Part shown: one piece after another, positions 39,232-51,610 of the stretch
How positions within the stretch are numbered: position 1 is the first letter of the stretch
How the letters are laid out: every line of letters starts with the position of its first letter
Assembly: GCF_000189635.1 (NCBI RefSeq)
Contig: NW_002476121.1
Coordinates: 1-64,000, forward strand
Origin: Tetrahymena thermophila SB210
Taxonomy: Eukaryota; Ciliophora; Oligohymenophorea; Hymenostomatida; Tetrahymenidae
Direction: 5' to 3'
DNA length: 64,000 nt
The notes under the pieces: model-generated
What the model saw: only the letters and a program-made list of their open reading frames with translations
Database searches by the model: none
Told to the model about the DNA's origin: nothing
Program-made: the position numbers and the translations under genes

Positions 39232-42200
39232 TCATTTAGCAGAATTGCATTACTGAAGAATGAAATCTCTCCATTAATTCTCAGGGATATCTTGAGCCAA
39301 GTCCCACATTTGATTGACAAGAACTGTATTAGCTTTATGAGTTTTTGGGAATTCTGATTTTACTTTAAGAGCTAAATCATAAAATTTCTTTTGTTGCTGC
39401 TAAGTATTGAAGTTGAGAGAAGTTCTTTAAAGGGATTCCTATTATTAGTTGATTATGATACTGTATTTATCTGAAACAGATTATAGAGGATCATTATGAT
39501 TAATCTGTGATGGACTCTTAAATATGTTTTAAGTTGAATAATTTTAATTAGTAGATTAAAGATTAACTTATTCTAAAGCAGGCCTAGTATTCTATGGCAA
39601 GCTATACTTAGAAACAAGTGATTTTTAATTATTATTTGGAATATATTTCTCAAGTATAGATTCATATTATAGGTTTACTTGTCTTTTTACTCCTACTGAA
39701 AGGTTAGGATTATTTTCTCTGTTATTATCAATGACAGAAGAAGGATTTACTGCTACATTAGAAGATAATTGAGATCTTTTAACTTTTTCATCTTCTTTTT
39801 TGCTTGCAACTTCAATTTGAGAATAAACAATTGCTTCATTATTTGAAATATCTTTGTTATTTGATAGTGAAATAGACTAAACTTAATTAATTTATTAAAC
39901 TACTTAACCTTATTGGATTTCTCTTTCTACATCAACAACTTTATACTTGTTTAAGATGTTATCCAAATTGCTAGTATTATTACTAGATTGAACTGCAAAA
40001 GAGGCATCATTGAAAATTTTGTTAACTTGAGTACCAGGAGGGGTCATTAAATGGCTTATGGAGTAATTGTTGTTGTTGTTGCTTGGATTGACTACCTTGA
40101 CGTCAGAGTTTTTATTTGACTCTTGAGCACCACTGAAAGAAGCAATCTTTTAAATTTATATAATTTTTCTTTCTGCCATAGAAGGAGTATTTTAGATGCT
40201 ATGATTTTCAGTAGCTTATTCAGATTGTTTTATAACAGGAACAGTTTTATTTGGGGAAGTAGTAAATTGAGTCTTAATTAATTTTCTTTAATGTGCAAAT
40301 TGCTCGTTAAGTAGTACTCCATCAACTTTGTCTTTGTTTGGAGTACTCTTTTTCACATTTTCTTCTTATACAAACATTCTTGCAGGAATTGAAGCGGATC
40401 TTTTAAGAGTGTCAAAATCTTACAAAAATTTATTACCTCTAGTCTCGTTTGTCTAAAGAATATTAGGAGAAACACCAATATTAGAAACAGTGTTATTTGA
40501 ATAGAGTGAGTCAGTAGTAGGATTCAAGTTACTTACAGGAGAACGATAACCTAAAACATTCAAAGATTAGGCACTTTTAGGTCTTTCTAATGATTTAGAT
40601 TAACTATAAGGAACGTATTCAGGAGGTTAGATTACTCCAAATTATTTAGCATTTATAGACTAAGTTGTCAATTAGGATTCAGCTAATTAACTTTAGAATT
40701 ATGAGGGTTTTAATCCACTGGATACGACATTTTAATTAAATTAACTATTTTAATTAGGTTAAAAGGAAAAGCGGTTAGGAGCTTAAACAGTTGAACTGGT
40801 TACTCCTTACTAAATGGATTATCTCACTTCTTCCTCTAAACGCTTTTACTCTTTCATGGGTACATAAGTTGGCAAGTCGAGTAACATATTATCTCTTAAA
40901 AAGAATTAAAAGTTTAATGAAGTTGTTTCAGCACTATTACTTTTTTTGGCATTTTCGATAATAGGCATTATTTGCTTTGGATCATTATTGTCTATTTTTG
41001 TATTCATCCAAAAACTGTGGTCAGTTTAGTTTAGCAAACTCATTTCATTAGCCTAAATTGATGTGTTTAAAATACTCTCTCTTTCTTTCAAGTAATTTAT
41101 TATTTTTTAAAGATAAAGATACAGACTGTATGATGCTGTTTTGTCTTTCAATAAACGAGCTGTATTCTTTTAAATTTTGTTTATGACACGGTGGGAGATA
41201 TCAATTTCTTTACTCTTAACAGTCTGACGAAGGTTTTCAATTATGTCTAATAGAAGATTCTTAGTCATGACTAGTTCAGTTTACTCTAATGCAGATTCTA
41301 CCGTTGCTTTCATATTAATAATTTATCTATCAATAACAGTTAAAGTTTAGTAGGCATATTCAGAAACCTATTCATATTTTTCTTCCTCCATTAACTTTTA
41401 CAAGTCTTTGTTAGTAGTTTCTAATTTGAATTAGTTGGTGTCTTTGAGGAGCTTAGTGAAATCTTGAGCTTACTTAAACTAGTCATAGACATAGTTCTAT
41501 TATGGGATAGTTGAAACCCTTTGTTGACTCGAAGTATCTGCATAAAGAGGTGTTTAGGAAGTAGGACCTTATGTTTTTAAAGTATTTCCAACAACAGATT
41601 AGGCATTTGCTCTTTTGACTTTTTCACTATCTATCTCTTAATTCATAAATTAAATTTAATTAGGAACAATTTATTAATCTTTTCTTTATGTATAGTAAGA
41701 TCCATTCTATTTTGCTTAGCTATTGAGCACACCTTCACTAAATGTAAATTATTTTTAGAGTGTTTATGAAGGTGTAAATGGGTTTTTGCTATTTGATACA
41801 ATTTATGATGGAGTATAAGTTACTGTTCTGTAAGATTAGCGCTCAGCTTAGTATCCGCGATCAGTTACTTGTATTAAATCTGGTGAGGTATTCATTCTTT
41901 CTTTTTAAGTAGAACCATATTAATGAATATCTTAGTCCTCTTCTCTTTGTCTCTAATTTAAGTTTTCTTACACATCTCTTCCTCTAGCATAAGCATGAAC
42001 AATAGGAGAATAATAATGGCTATTTTCTTTTTCTTAGACAGGCTTTTCTCTGCTCTCTTCAATTATGGTCTTTAAATTTTCAGTAGACTTTTTAACATTT
42101 ATGTTTGTAGTTGTAGATATTATTGAATCTCTAGTATTACTACCTTAATTAACCTTAACAAGTTAATCGTTTTAATTAGTAACTGGCAAAAAGCTTTATT

Positions 42201-43242
42201 AAACGAGCTTTTAAGGAGTAAATTATAAGTATATATCTTCAATAAGAGATATTAAATGATTAATTTCTCTTTCAGTTTAATTAGTACCATTTGCGCGGCG
42301 GATTCCTATATCTCCTGAAGAGAGACGAGTTACAATACAAAGGATTGTTGGGTATTCTGAAGACAATTTTCTGCATTAGTTATAAATATTTTCTACTTAT
42401 AACCTGAAGCTAGTTTTTTAAATGTTAAGCTCTTCAGTTGCCATCTTCCTTTGTTAAATCCTTTATTGATAATTCTAAGTTAAGCTTTAAATTTAATGCT
42501 AAAGTTATTGTATGGATGTTAGTAATTTGTTTTACTTTTAATTTAATGTTAAAACTTAAACTTATTATTATTATTATTATTATTATTGTTGTAGTTATTG
42601 CTATTATTAAACACTACTTTAAGCAACATACTACTAATAAGTCATTGGAACTGAAGAGACTTGCTAATTTTAAAATTAAATTTATTAAGGAATTGGCTTA
42701 CGATCGTATGTTTGTACTCCTTAATACATGGTGGAGGTCTTAGAAGTTTGTTAGGAAGGAACAGAGCTAAATTGTTAAGGCGTTTAAGGCTAATAGTACT
42801 ATGGTTGCGTTTTTTAAGTTATTTAAGAGCTTGGTTAGGATTGTAGACTAGTAGCTGAAGTTGAACTGTATTAAGATCCATTAACTATTTTAAATTATTG
42901 TGGTTTTTATTATTATGAGTACTGAGAAAATCGTTAACTGGGGAGATTTTGCTATTGCTATTGGGGGAAGTAAGCCTATTAAGATTATCTGTTCATATTT
43001 TAAGCAGATAATGGAGCTGCTTATTGTTATGTAGAGCTTTTTACTTACTACTAAGGTAACACAACAGTGGAAGGCTTTACTTATTAATTCACTGGGATAG
43101 GTGGAACATTTTAAAATTATTACTAATTAGATGAAGGATAAACTCTTTGATAATTCATAGGCTATTATTGTTATGGAATTTGTGTTTATCCACTAGTTTT
43201 TTAAAATGCCCTATTACTTCCTTAAGCAAACGGTTGATACAT
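39232..43242 (-). CDS. Gln-rich protein with poly-Q N terminus, 1336 aa
   Basis: A single intron-free minus-strand frame of 1,336 codons runs from ATG 43240-43242 (MYQPFAQGSNRAF) to TGA 39232-39234. The first 265 or so residues are Gln/Pro/Ser-rich, and a poly-Gln run near residue 220 is coded by eight consecutive TAA codons (ATT repeats on the plus strand, near 42565-42590). A better-ordered segment follows (TSFRLQVENIYNQCRKLSSE, then PTILCIVTRLSSGDIG). The centre has a helical, coiled-coil-like region, and Asn/Gln/Ser-rich linkers lie on both sides of it. The C terminus is compact (KVKSEFPKTHKANTVLVNQM, then WDLAQDIPENQWRDF). A shorter start at 42444 (MATEELN) is in the same frame, but the upstream Q-rich frame is continuous with it. 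A Gln-rich regulator is possible; the family is not recognised. Confidence 0.8.
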
Positions 43243-44848
43243 TTTTGAATGTTAAAAACAAATTTTTAAATATTAAATGTAATTAGCTTTCCAATCTATT
43301 TTTTTATATTTAATTATTTATTTTCTTTGTAAAATAGTTGACTTTATTAATATCTTGCTCTTTCTCTCACTTAAATCTTAGCTAATTTTTTATTTGCTGT
43401 TGAACTTTTTTAATTATATAATTTTTTTTGAAAATTTAGTTTTTTGAGTTGTAATGCAAAAATTTGTTATCCTTTCTCTCAATTAAAAATTTAAACAAAT
43501 AAGGAACGTTTGTATGTTTCTAGTTGTTTGATGTTTAATTATATTTTTTCTTAACAAGCAGTAAATAATAATTGTATTTGCTAGCAAGTAAAGAGTATTT
43601 TTTATTATTAATTATTTTCCCATTAAATAAAGTAAATAAGATTAAAAAATATTTAAGTTATCTTCAGTATTCAAGAAACTATATCAATATTTAAATCTAA
43701 TTAAATTAATAGGGTAATTCTCCTAAATTTTCATAACAAATTGATAGATATAAACAATTCAGCACTCTGAAATTGCTATGCATTTACTGATAATTTTTTA
43801 ATTTTATTTGTTTATTAAAGAATTTTTGATTGAATTTCATAAATTTTCATAATAAAATCGACGGATTTTTTACCTTAAAAATAAAGTAGTTAAAACTAAT
43901 AATTTTTAGATTTATTTCAAAATTTACAGAAATTTTTATAAAATATTTTAAAATTGTAGAAGTGTTTATAGTAATTAAATTTATTTAAGCATTTAGCCAC
44001 AAATAAACTATTATATTTTTATAAATTTAGATTTATGAAAATAAGTGTTCGTTAAAGCTTTAATTTAGTTCTAAAATAAAGATATTTATCAAAAGCTTTC
44101 AACAAAAATCTAAAAAATAAATCACTTAATATGACACAGTTAATAACAATTATTGTAGAATTCATTAGAATAATAATCAAAAATTATTTTTTTATTCATT
44201 TAACCCTTTTAAATTTTACATTGTTTACTTAGTTGGTGAATTAGCTAAATCAAAAAGCTAGAAAATATTACCAGTGAGAAAAATTGTAAGAAAAATATTT
44301 AAAAGGTATACTGTTAAAATTAGTACTTCATACTTCTATAATTCAAAACCTAACAAGTAAAAAACGAATCTAAATTTGGCATTTTTAAATAAAAAGTTAA
44401 TGCAAAATCAAAAGAGACGTTCATAACATTTCATAATTTAATATCTATTTATTTAAATGAAATTAGTAAATTTATAATTTTGTTTTTTTATTTTTTTGAA
44501 TTTTTTTCAAATAGATTAATCCAGTAGATCATATTAATTTCATAAACATTCTAAAATAATTCAAAATTTAATTACTTTACTCAAACATTATTATTGATAA
44601 ATTTCACTTAACAGAATAAAATATAAAAACAGTGTTTTAAACAAATTCAGTTAATTATTTTAAAAGTAATAAATTTTATAATCAATGGTAAAATAAAGAA
44701 AAATTCAAATTTACTTTTCAAATAATTCTTGAATTAAAAAATATTTTAATTATTTTTTTAGTTTATTAAAGGATATTAGTAAGTGTTTGTTTTTTGTTTG
44801 TTTAATTTTCATTGCATTTTATCTTTCAAAATGGTAATTTATTTTCAT
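43243..44848. other. Intergenic AT-rich spacer
   Basis: About 1.6 kb of AT-rich sequence between two minus-strand genes, with many A and T runs. Short apparent frames, such as plus-strand 44783-44965, overlap the end of the neighbouring gene in antisense and are not supported. No RNA gene was recognised. It probably holds the promoter of the Gln-rich gene. Confidence 0.6.
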
Positions 44849-47567
44849 TCAATCCCAATAATCTCCCAATACTTCAATTATTTTATTAGTAATAACATTT
44901 TTGGTGTTATATTTCATGTTTTTACGAAATTCAGGGTAAGAATATTTGTCGTGATACACACTTAAAAGATTATTTTATTCCATTATTGTTTCTTTTATTT
45001 GATCATTTGATACAGTTTCTGCCACATTTATAGCACTAAGCTAAGAGTTTACCAAAGTTTCAATACCAGATTTTGCAGATTGTTATTATTAAAACTTTTA
45101 CTTTTTTTCTTTTTGAATATTAATAAACCTATTTATTTCTTCAACATTTTATTCTTTAATTGTTTTAACTTAATCCTAAAGGAAGTTAAAATATGGATAC
45201 ATATTAACTTACTTTTTTTTTTATTTGCTTAATCTTACTGGCTCTGTAATAAGATCGCCTTTAGTAGAATAATTATCAGAAATATCAGGTAATTCAAATA
45301 ATTTCATGACTTATAAATCAGAAATTGAATTAAGTTGTGGGTCACTTTTGCTAATATCAACTAAAGAGCTTGTCTATGAACTCTTAGCTTTTATTGGGAC
45401 AAAGGTACTTGTTAGTGGGCTATCATCGCTCCTTTTAGAAAAAATTTATGTTTAAACACCTCCTTTTGAGTCGTTTTATATACAAATAAATTTTTCTTGG
45501 TCATCAAAAAATGCAATACTCACTCCTCTAATCTTTAATGTATCTGATATTTAAGAGCTAGCCAAAATACTTTTTGGCTAAAAGAGATTCTTAACTTCTT
45601 AGCTAAAGCATAATCTTTCTCCTTTATTTTCTCTTCCTAAAATGTGATGCTTTTAGAGATTCTTATTTCCCTCTTCACTGATGCTGTCATTGTTATTATC
45701 TTTTATATTAATACCACTGCTTTCTTTATAACTTCCTAAACTTTCATCATTATTTGAGTAAGAGTTGTCATACCCTTTTCTTTCTTTTTAGCTTAAGTAT
45801 TAGAAGTTAAAATCGCTACCTTTACTTTAGCTAAACATGTATTTATTATTATCATCAGAATATTATGATTTTTCGTCTTTGAAATAATTATTTTTTTATA
45901 AATCTCTTTTTTGAGAATTTTTAGGAGTGTAAAGATTTTATTAGTCATATGCCTAGCTTTTCTTTTCATAAAGACTTTCCAGTAATGTACTTCCTTTATT
46001 CCATCTCATGTAAGTAATATCACTTTTTTTATATGGAGAGTAACTAACAATAATCTTTTCAGTTCCTCTTTATTTTGAGAGTCTCATTGAACCATCTTAC
46101 ATTAGCAGAGTTTCAACGGCATCATCCTCTTCACTATTATCTTCTAAATTATCATTCTTATTAGGATATATATTTATAATTGTTGGAGGGCATTCATCTG
46201 ATCCATGCATTACTGAAAATACTGGATAATTTGTGCATCTAATGTCATATATTTTAAAATGTTATGTTGTGCTAACCATGAAATAATTTTCTTCTAAGTT
46301 TTTTAAAGCATAAATTCTGTGTAAAGGTACTTTTTTAGTAGGAACTTAATGAATAATTCGAGGGTTATTTTAGCGAAAATCAAACTATCCAATACAATCA
46401 GTCATTTATAAATATAAAATGCTTGGATGATAGGATGTGTCGATTGATTCAATATTAGATTTCAAATTTTTCAAATGAAAATGTTAATTAGTTTTTCCTA
46501 AATCAGTTGTTTTAAATAAGGAATTTCCTTCTGCTAACACATAAAGTTCTTCTTCGAAAAATGTGCTTTAAGCTGAGTCAAGCAATTCTTTACTATTTCC
46601 ATCAAAGTCCTAAAAGAAATTGGACTCTACTCCTTTAAAACTTAATTTCTTTTTATCATTCATTTTAAGAAAGTGTAAATTATAGATTGATCTTACTTGT
46701 AAATATTCATTTTCATCTTTTTAGTTTTAAAAATTGCAAAAATTAATTGGCAATAACTTCATTAAATTATAAAATATGCAAAATACCTATTAAAATCTTA
46801 TTTAAACCTAGAATTGCTGAAGATTTCTTTAAAGGATTATACTCTATTTAATTTGTAATATCAATACTGTAGTGATTACTAAGCAAGTTTCTATTCAAAT
46901 TAAACTAAACTCCTTATAAGCAATTAGTTTAATAATTTGTGTATACATATTCATAAGAATTAGCATCCTTTTGAATTAAGACACTTCCATTTGATCTACG
47001 TTTAGTAAGAGGTAGTGATTCTTGCTCTTCTTTAAGGCATTCGGAAATTAGATCAGAACCAAAGTACAAATCTTTATAAGTATTTTCTAATTTTTACACC
47101 TTTAAAAAATAAATTAAAATTCTAAAAATTTTATATTATTTTTGATAAATCTATTATCTTTTGCTCAAATATAAATCTAAAACTATTCTAATTCTTTAGA
47201 AAAACTTGCATCTAAAAGTTTAAAAATAAAAAAATATACTTACCTAACATTGAATTGTTGGTTGCTTATATTTTTTCTCATTTTCTGGCTAATAATTAAA
47301 GGATGAAATAGGCTTTCTAATAAACAAAACTCTATCTTTATTTTCTTCTTGTATAATTTATATTTATTGAGAAAAGTTTCTGACATCTTAATCAGCTTGC
47401 TGCTTTATAAGTTCTAATTTGACATAGTCAGAAGCATTTTGCGAATTAGTTAAATTATTGATCAATAAGTCTGACTATTTTTCCTTTAATTCATTTAAAA
47501 CTTTACCAATTTAATTAATTTTTTATGTAACAATAAAATTTGGATTTATAAATTCTTCATCTTCCAT
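44849..47567 (-). CDS. WD-repeat-like protein, possible TAF1C/Rrn6-type Pol I factor, 834 aa
   Basis: The minus-strand gene starts at ATG 47565-47567 (MEDEEFINPNFIVTQKINQI) and ends at TGA 44849-44851. Two introns, 47100-47243 and 46717-46786, leave 2,505 nt, exactly 835 codons including stop. The middle looks like irregular beta-propeller blades: NIESIDTSYHPSILYLQMTD then IGQFDFRQNNPRIIHQVPTK; and YFMVSTTQHFKIYDIRCTNY then PVFSVMHG. The last pattern (a hydrophobic strand, Asp-Ile-Arg, Pro-Val-Phe-Ser, then His-Gly) resembles the WD-like core of TAF1C/Rrn6, a subunit of the RNA polymerase I selectivity factor; this is a weak pattern match only. The C-terminal half is Ser/Asn/Lys-rich and probably disordered. 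It could equally be another divergent WD40 scaffold. The gene itself is well supported; the family is not. Confidence 0.7.
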
Positions 47568-48470
47568 TTTTGTTTGTCAAATTTTATGGTTTATGCTATT
47601 ATAAACTTCTAAATAAATAAATTGTAAAAAATTTGGTATCTTAACTATATAATTTTTAATCCTATAAATATATATTAGATTGTAATAAATAGGAACATTA
47701 ATCAATTTCTACTTAATCAAAAAACAAATTAATATTCATTAAGCGCCTATTTCTCAGAGTTAATTTAATTTTTTAAATTTAGATTTTTGAAATTATTCTA
47801 AAAACAATTTCCTATCAATAAAATGATATTTGGAAACTTACATAAATTTTGTTTTTTTAAATTTTTAAAAGGAATTTTTTTTATATTTATTTTAACCATT
47901 AGCAATCTTCAGATAAATTTTTTTTGAAAATTAATTAATTGGTAAAGAATGCATGAAGATAAATATAAATGAGCTGATCTGAGCTAGATAAATAAATATT
48001 TAATTTAAAAATGAATCAAATTTTTTAAGAAATTATTTATATAAATTAATTATAGTTTTGAGAAAAGAATGCAATAAAGTGTATAACAGATAAATTAATT
48101 ATTAAAATTCTTCTAAATAAGTATGATTTTTCTAAACATATTATTATTCTTCAGACATCTAGCTTTATTTAATTGAAAATTCTAGAGAAATAATTATAGT
48201 GTATAATTAAGAAGCAATAATAAATAGCAAATCTGTCCTTAAAAACAAATCGCTACATTTTTAATATATTTTTATTTTATTGCATTTTGTCTTAATAAAT
48301 TTTGCATATTTATCAATAACAACTATTTCTTTTCTAATTTTTTTAAGTTGTTTATTTAAAATAAATTGCTAATTAATTTCCTATTTAGGTCTTTGTTTAG
48401 ATATCGCTATTATTATAATTTTATTAAGATGTTTAACTTTTTAATTATATATTTTATTTCAGAGATACTC
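47568..48470. other. Intergenic AT-rich spacer
   Basis: About 900 bases between the WD-like gene start and the DAW1 stop, both minus strand. It is AT-rich with no supported gene. It is the likely promoter region for the WD-like gene plus the DAW1 3' UTR. Confidence 0.6.
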
Positions 48471-50936
48471 TCAATTTGTAGGAGGTTTATGTAATAACTC
48501 ATCTTTCCAAATCTTGCATGTATTATCTTTAGAGCCTATTTATAATTTAATAATTAAATTATTATATTTTTATATTCAACAATCAAACTTTATTTCATTA
48601 TTTTACCTGTAATAATTATATCTCCTTCATAGTTGAATGAACATGAAAATATTTCATCAGTATGTCCTTCTAAAACTTATAAGCATTCTCCTGTTTCAGT
48701 ACCCCAAATTCTAGCAGTGCAATCTAAACCTGCAGTAATAATTTTAGTTCCTTAAGGATTAAATGAAACCTTGGAAATTTCACCTTCATGTCCTAAGTTT
48801 AATTTTATAAATTTTATTATTAATATTAAAAATTAAAATTATTTTTTACCTGTTAATAGACTCATACATGCTCCATTATGAACATTATAAACTCTAGCAG
48901 TACTATCAGCACTTGCAGTAACTAATCTTGTACCAGTTGAATTAAAAGCAATATCTAATACCTTTTTAGAATTAATTAAAAAAATTCAAAAGGTGTTTAA
49001 AAAATAATATTAAATATTAATTAATTACTTCATCAACGTGACCCATAAGTGTTTCTATACATTTACCAGTATTGATATCCCAGATTTTGCAAGTTCTAAA
49101 AAAGAAAAATATTAAAATAATAGTAATAAATTTTTTTTTTTACTTATCTATAGAACCAGTGGCACAAAGTTCTCCAGTAAACTCAAATTAAGTGCTTGAA
49201 ATTTCACCAACATGCTCATCTAAAACATGAATACATTCTCCTGATCTAACATCCCAAATCTTTATTTTATTAATATTTAATTAAACAATCTATATCGATT
49301 TAAATATTTACCATAGCAGTTCTATCGAAAGAACCGGTTAAAAGTTTATCACCATCAGCATTAAAATTAAGGGAGACAATTTCTCCTGTATGTCCTTTTA
49401 ATGTAGCAAATTCTTTTCCTGTTTCTACATCCCATAATTTTGCAGTTTGATCCTAAATTAAATTTAAAAAAATAAATAATTTGCTTTTTTTACTGATATA
49501 AATACCATAGAACCAGTAGCAACTACTGTAGCTTGGGGATCAAAAGATAAACAAACGATTTCATATTAATGACCATATAAAGTATTTAAGCATTAACCTG
49601 TATTTGCGTCCCAAATCTTTTAAATAAACATTATTATAAAGAGCTAGTAATATTAAGAATTAAATATACTTTTGCAGTTTTATCAAATGAACCTGTTACT
49701 ACCTTATCACTTTATTAAATATTAAAAATAATCAATATTTTGTTTTAATAATCTTTAAATTTGCATTATTTAATCTATAATTAATTTTTAAAATTTGCAT
49801 ACCCAAAGGGATTATTAAAAGCAATACAGTAAACAACATTTTTGTGTCCTTCAAGTGTAAATTTTTCTTCTCCAGTTTCAGTGTCCCAAATTTTGCATGT
49901 TCTGTCATATGAACCAGTTATAAATCTTATTTAAGAAAGAAAATATATAAGATTTTACAAAAAATCATTTTTAATTTTTGATTATCAATAAAATAAGTTT
50001 TATCTAAATATCTTTACCTATCACCATTTTTATTGAAAGCACAGTTTGTAAGAGGAAGTACGTGAGCCTTTAAAGTTTTATACAACGAAAAATGTTAGTT
50101 CTTCTTTGATTCAATTTTATCAATCAACTCTTTTTTTTTTTATAAAATTTAAATAATTGATAAAAGTTTTTTTAATTTTCAAATTAGCAATCAAATTTGT
50201 TTTCATCTTTGTAAAATTTAAATTTATTCTATTTTTATGCTTATAATATCTTATTGAAATGCTTATCCTAAAAAATTAATATTTTTTAAATTATTTTATT
50301 TTATTTTGAATCAGTTTTATGGCTTTCCTCAAATCATCTTGCTGTAATTGTTATATTAATAATACACTTTGTATAAAAACTGTATGAATATCTTTTTTTA
50401 ACTTGCTTTTTGTTCTTCTTTTTTATAAATATGGAATGCTCATTTATTTTATTTTCCACTTTTTTTCCATCAAATTTTACTAAGCTATAACTTCTGTATT
50501 GCATTTAAGTCAAATTAATTTTTTAGAAAATGAATAATTTCTTACTGCTAATTAACTATTTAATTTAAGGCTTTCTATTTGGAGTGATCATAGGTTCTTC
50601 CATAACTATTTCATTTACTAACTAATCTACATCAATGCTATATTTTACAAGATAAATTCAATAAGCGATTTTTAAAAGAAAAAACTATAATTTAATTGAA
50701 TAAAAAAAAATGAGAAGGAGATTAATAATCAATTGCAAATCGAACTGGTTTTTATGACTTAATTGGCAAGTTTGAACTTGAAAATAATGTAAATTTTATT
50801 AAAAAAAACTAATGAGATACTCATTGGAGAGGTTTAAGAGATCAATAGACTTTTACTCCATTTCTCCATTTGATCTAACATACTCCAAAATAATTCCTGG
50901 AGGATAGTACCTAAGTAAGAATCTTTTTAGTTTCAT
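48471..50936 (-). CDS. DAW1: DAW1/ODA16 (WDR69), WD-repeat dynein assembly factor, 426 aa
   Basis: Adaptor that, in other ciliates and algae, links outer-arm dynein cargo to intraflagellar transport. The N terminus [20 protein letters not shown], followed by [10 protein letters not shown], is diagnostic of the family. A short helical linker ([18 protein letters not shown]) and [18 protein letters not shown] precede eight WD40 blades with repeated TGS-D-T-KIWD signatures, ending [16 protein letters not shown], then [15 protein letters not shown]. Twelve exons are defined by introns 50638-50820, 50130-50545, 49926-50017, 49710-49802, 49617-49669, 49453-49505, 49260-49311, 49096-49143, 48962-49028, 48793-48849 and 48536-48606. 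The spliced length is 1,281 nt, exactly 427 codons including stop, close to the 415-aa human protein. The dense small introns contrast with the intron-poor neighbours. Confidence 0.95.
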
Positions 50937-51610
50937 TTTTTAAGTGTTGATTATTTTGAATGTGTTATTTGATTTTTTTGCTTAATCTGAAAATTAAATA
51001 AAATAATTGATTTTCTTTTCCTTTTTTCTTCTTATTTTGATTTGTAAATTTTTTAATTGATAATAAATTTTTCAATTTTTTAATTTTTTAATTTTTTTAT
51101 TTTAATTACCATTCTATCTAAGAATTAATTAATTAATGAATCATTTATTTTGAAAAGATTTTTATCTAATAAAACACTATATTTTTTCTTCCTTTTCCTT
51201 TTTGGCTTTTTTTCTTGCAAAAACTTTCAAATTCTCCTTTGATGCAAGTTAGTAAAAAATTCAATTAAATGCTTTTATAATAAATACAAAAACATTTTAA
51301 ACTTAAAAATGAAGACAAATTATGAATTTTAATCTTAATTTAAGAAGTTCCACTTCAACTTATAGACATGATAATAAACAATTCATATATACAAAAATAA
51401 ATAGAATATTATATGTAATTTGGTTATAATTCAGATGAAATTTTTATATTGATATAATGAGTCCCTTATCTTTTTTATTTATTATTTATTAGCTTGCATT
51501 ATTTAATTTGTTAATTTTTATAAATTTTATAGTAGGAATTCGCTTAGCATATTTAGTTTATTTACTTTTTATAGAAAATTATTTTATAATCCTTTTAGTT
51601 ATCTTTTTTT
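50937..51610. other. Spacer upstream of DAW1
   Basis: About 670 bases between the DAW1 start and the MORN gene stop. It contains a low-complexity run of TTTTTTAA-type repeats at about 51045-51105. No gene is supported. It should hold the DAW1 promoter. Confidence 0.6.

Noticed and set aside
42438..42846. Plus-strand frames rich in Ile/Val that look like a membrane protein
   Set aside because: They are antisense shadows of the TAA-coded poly-Gln region of the minus-strand gene 39232-43242, whose frame is continuous through the whole segment.
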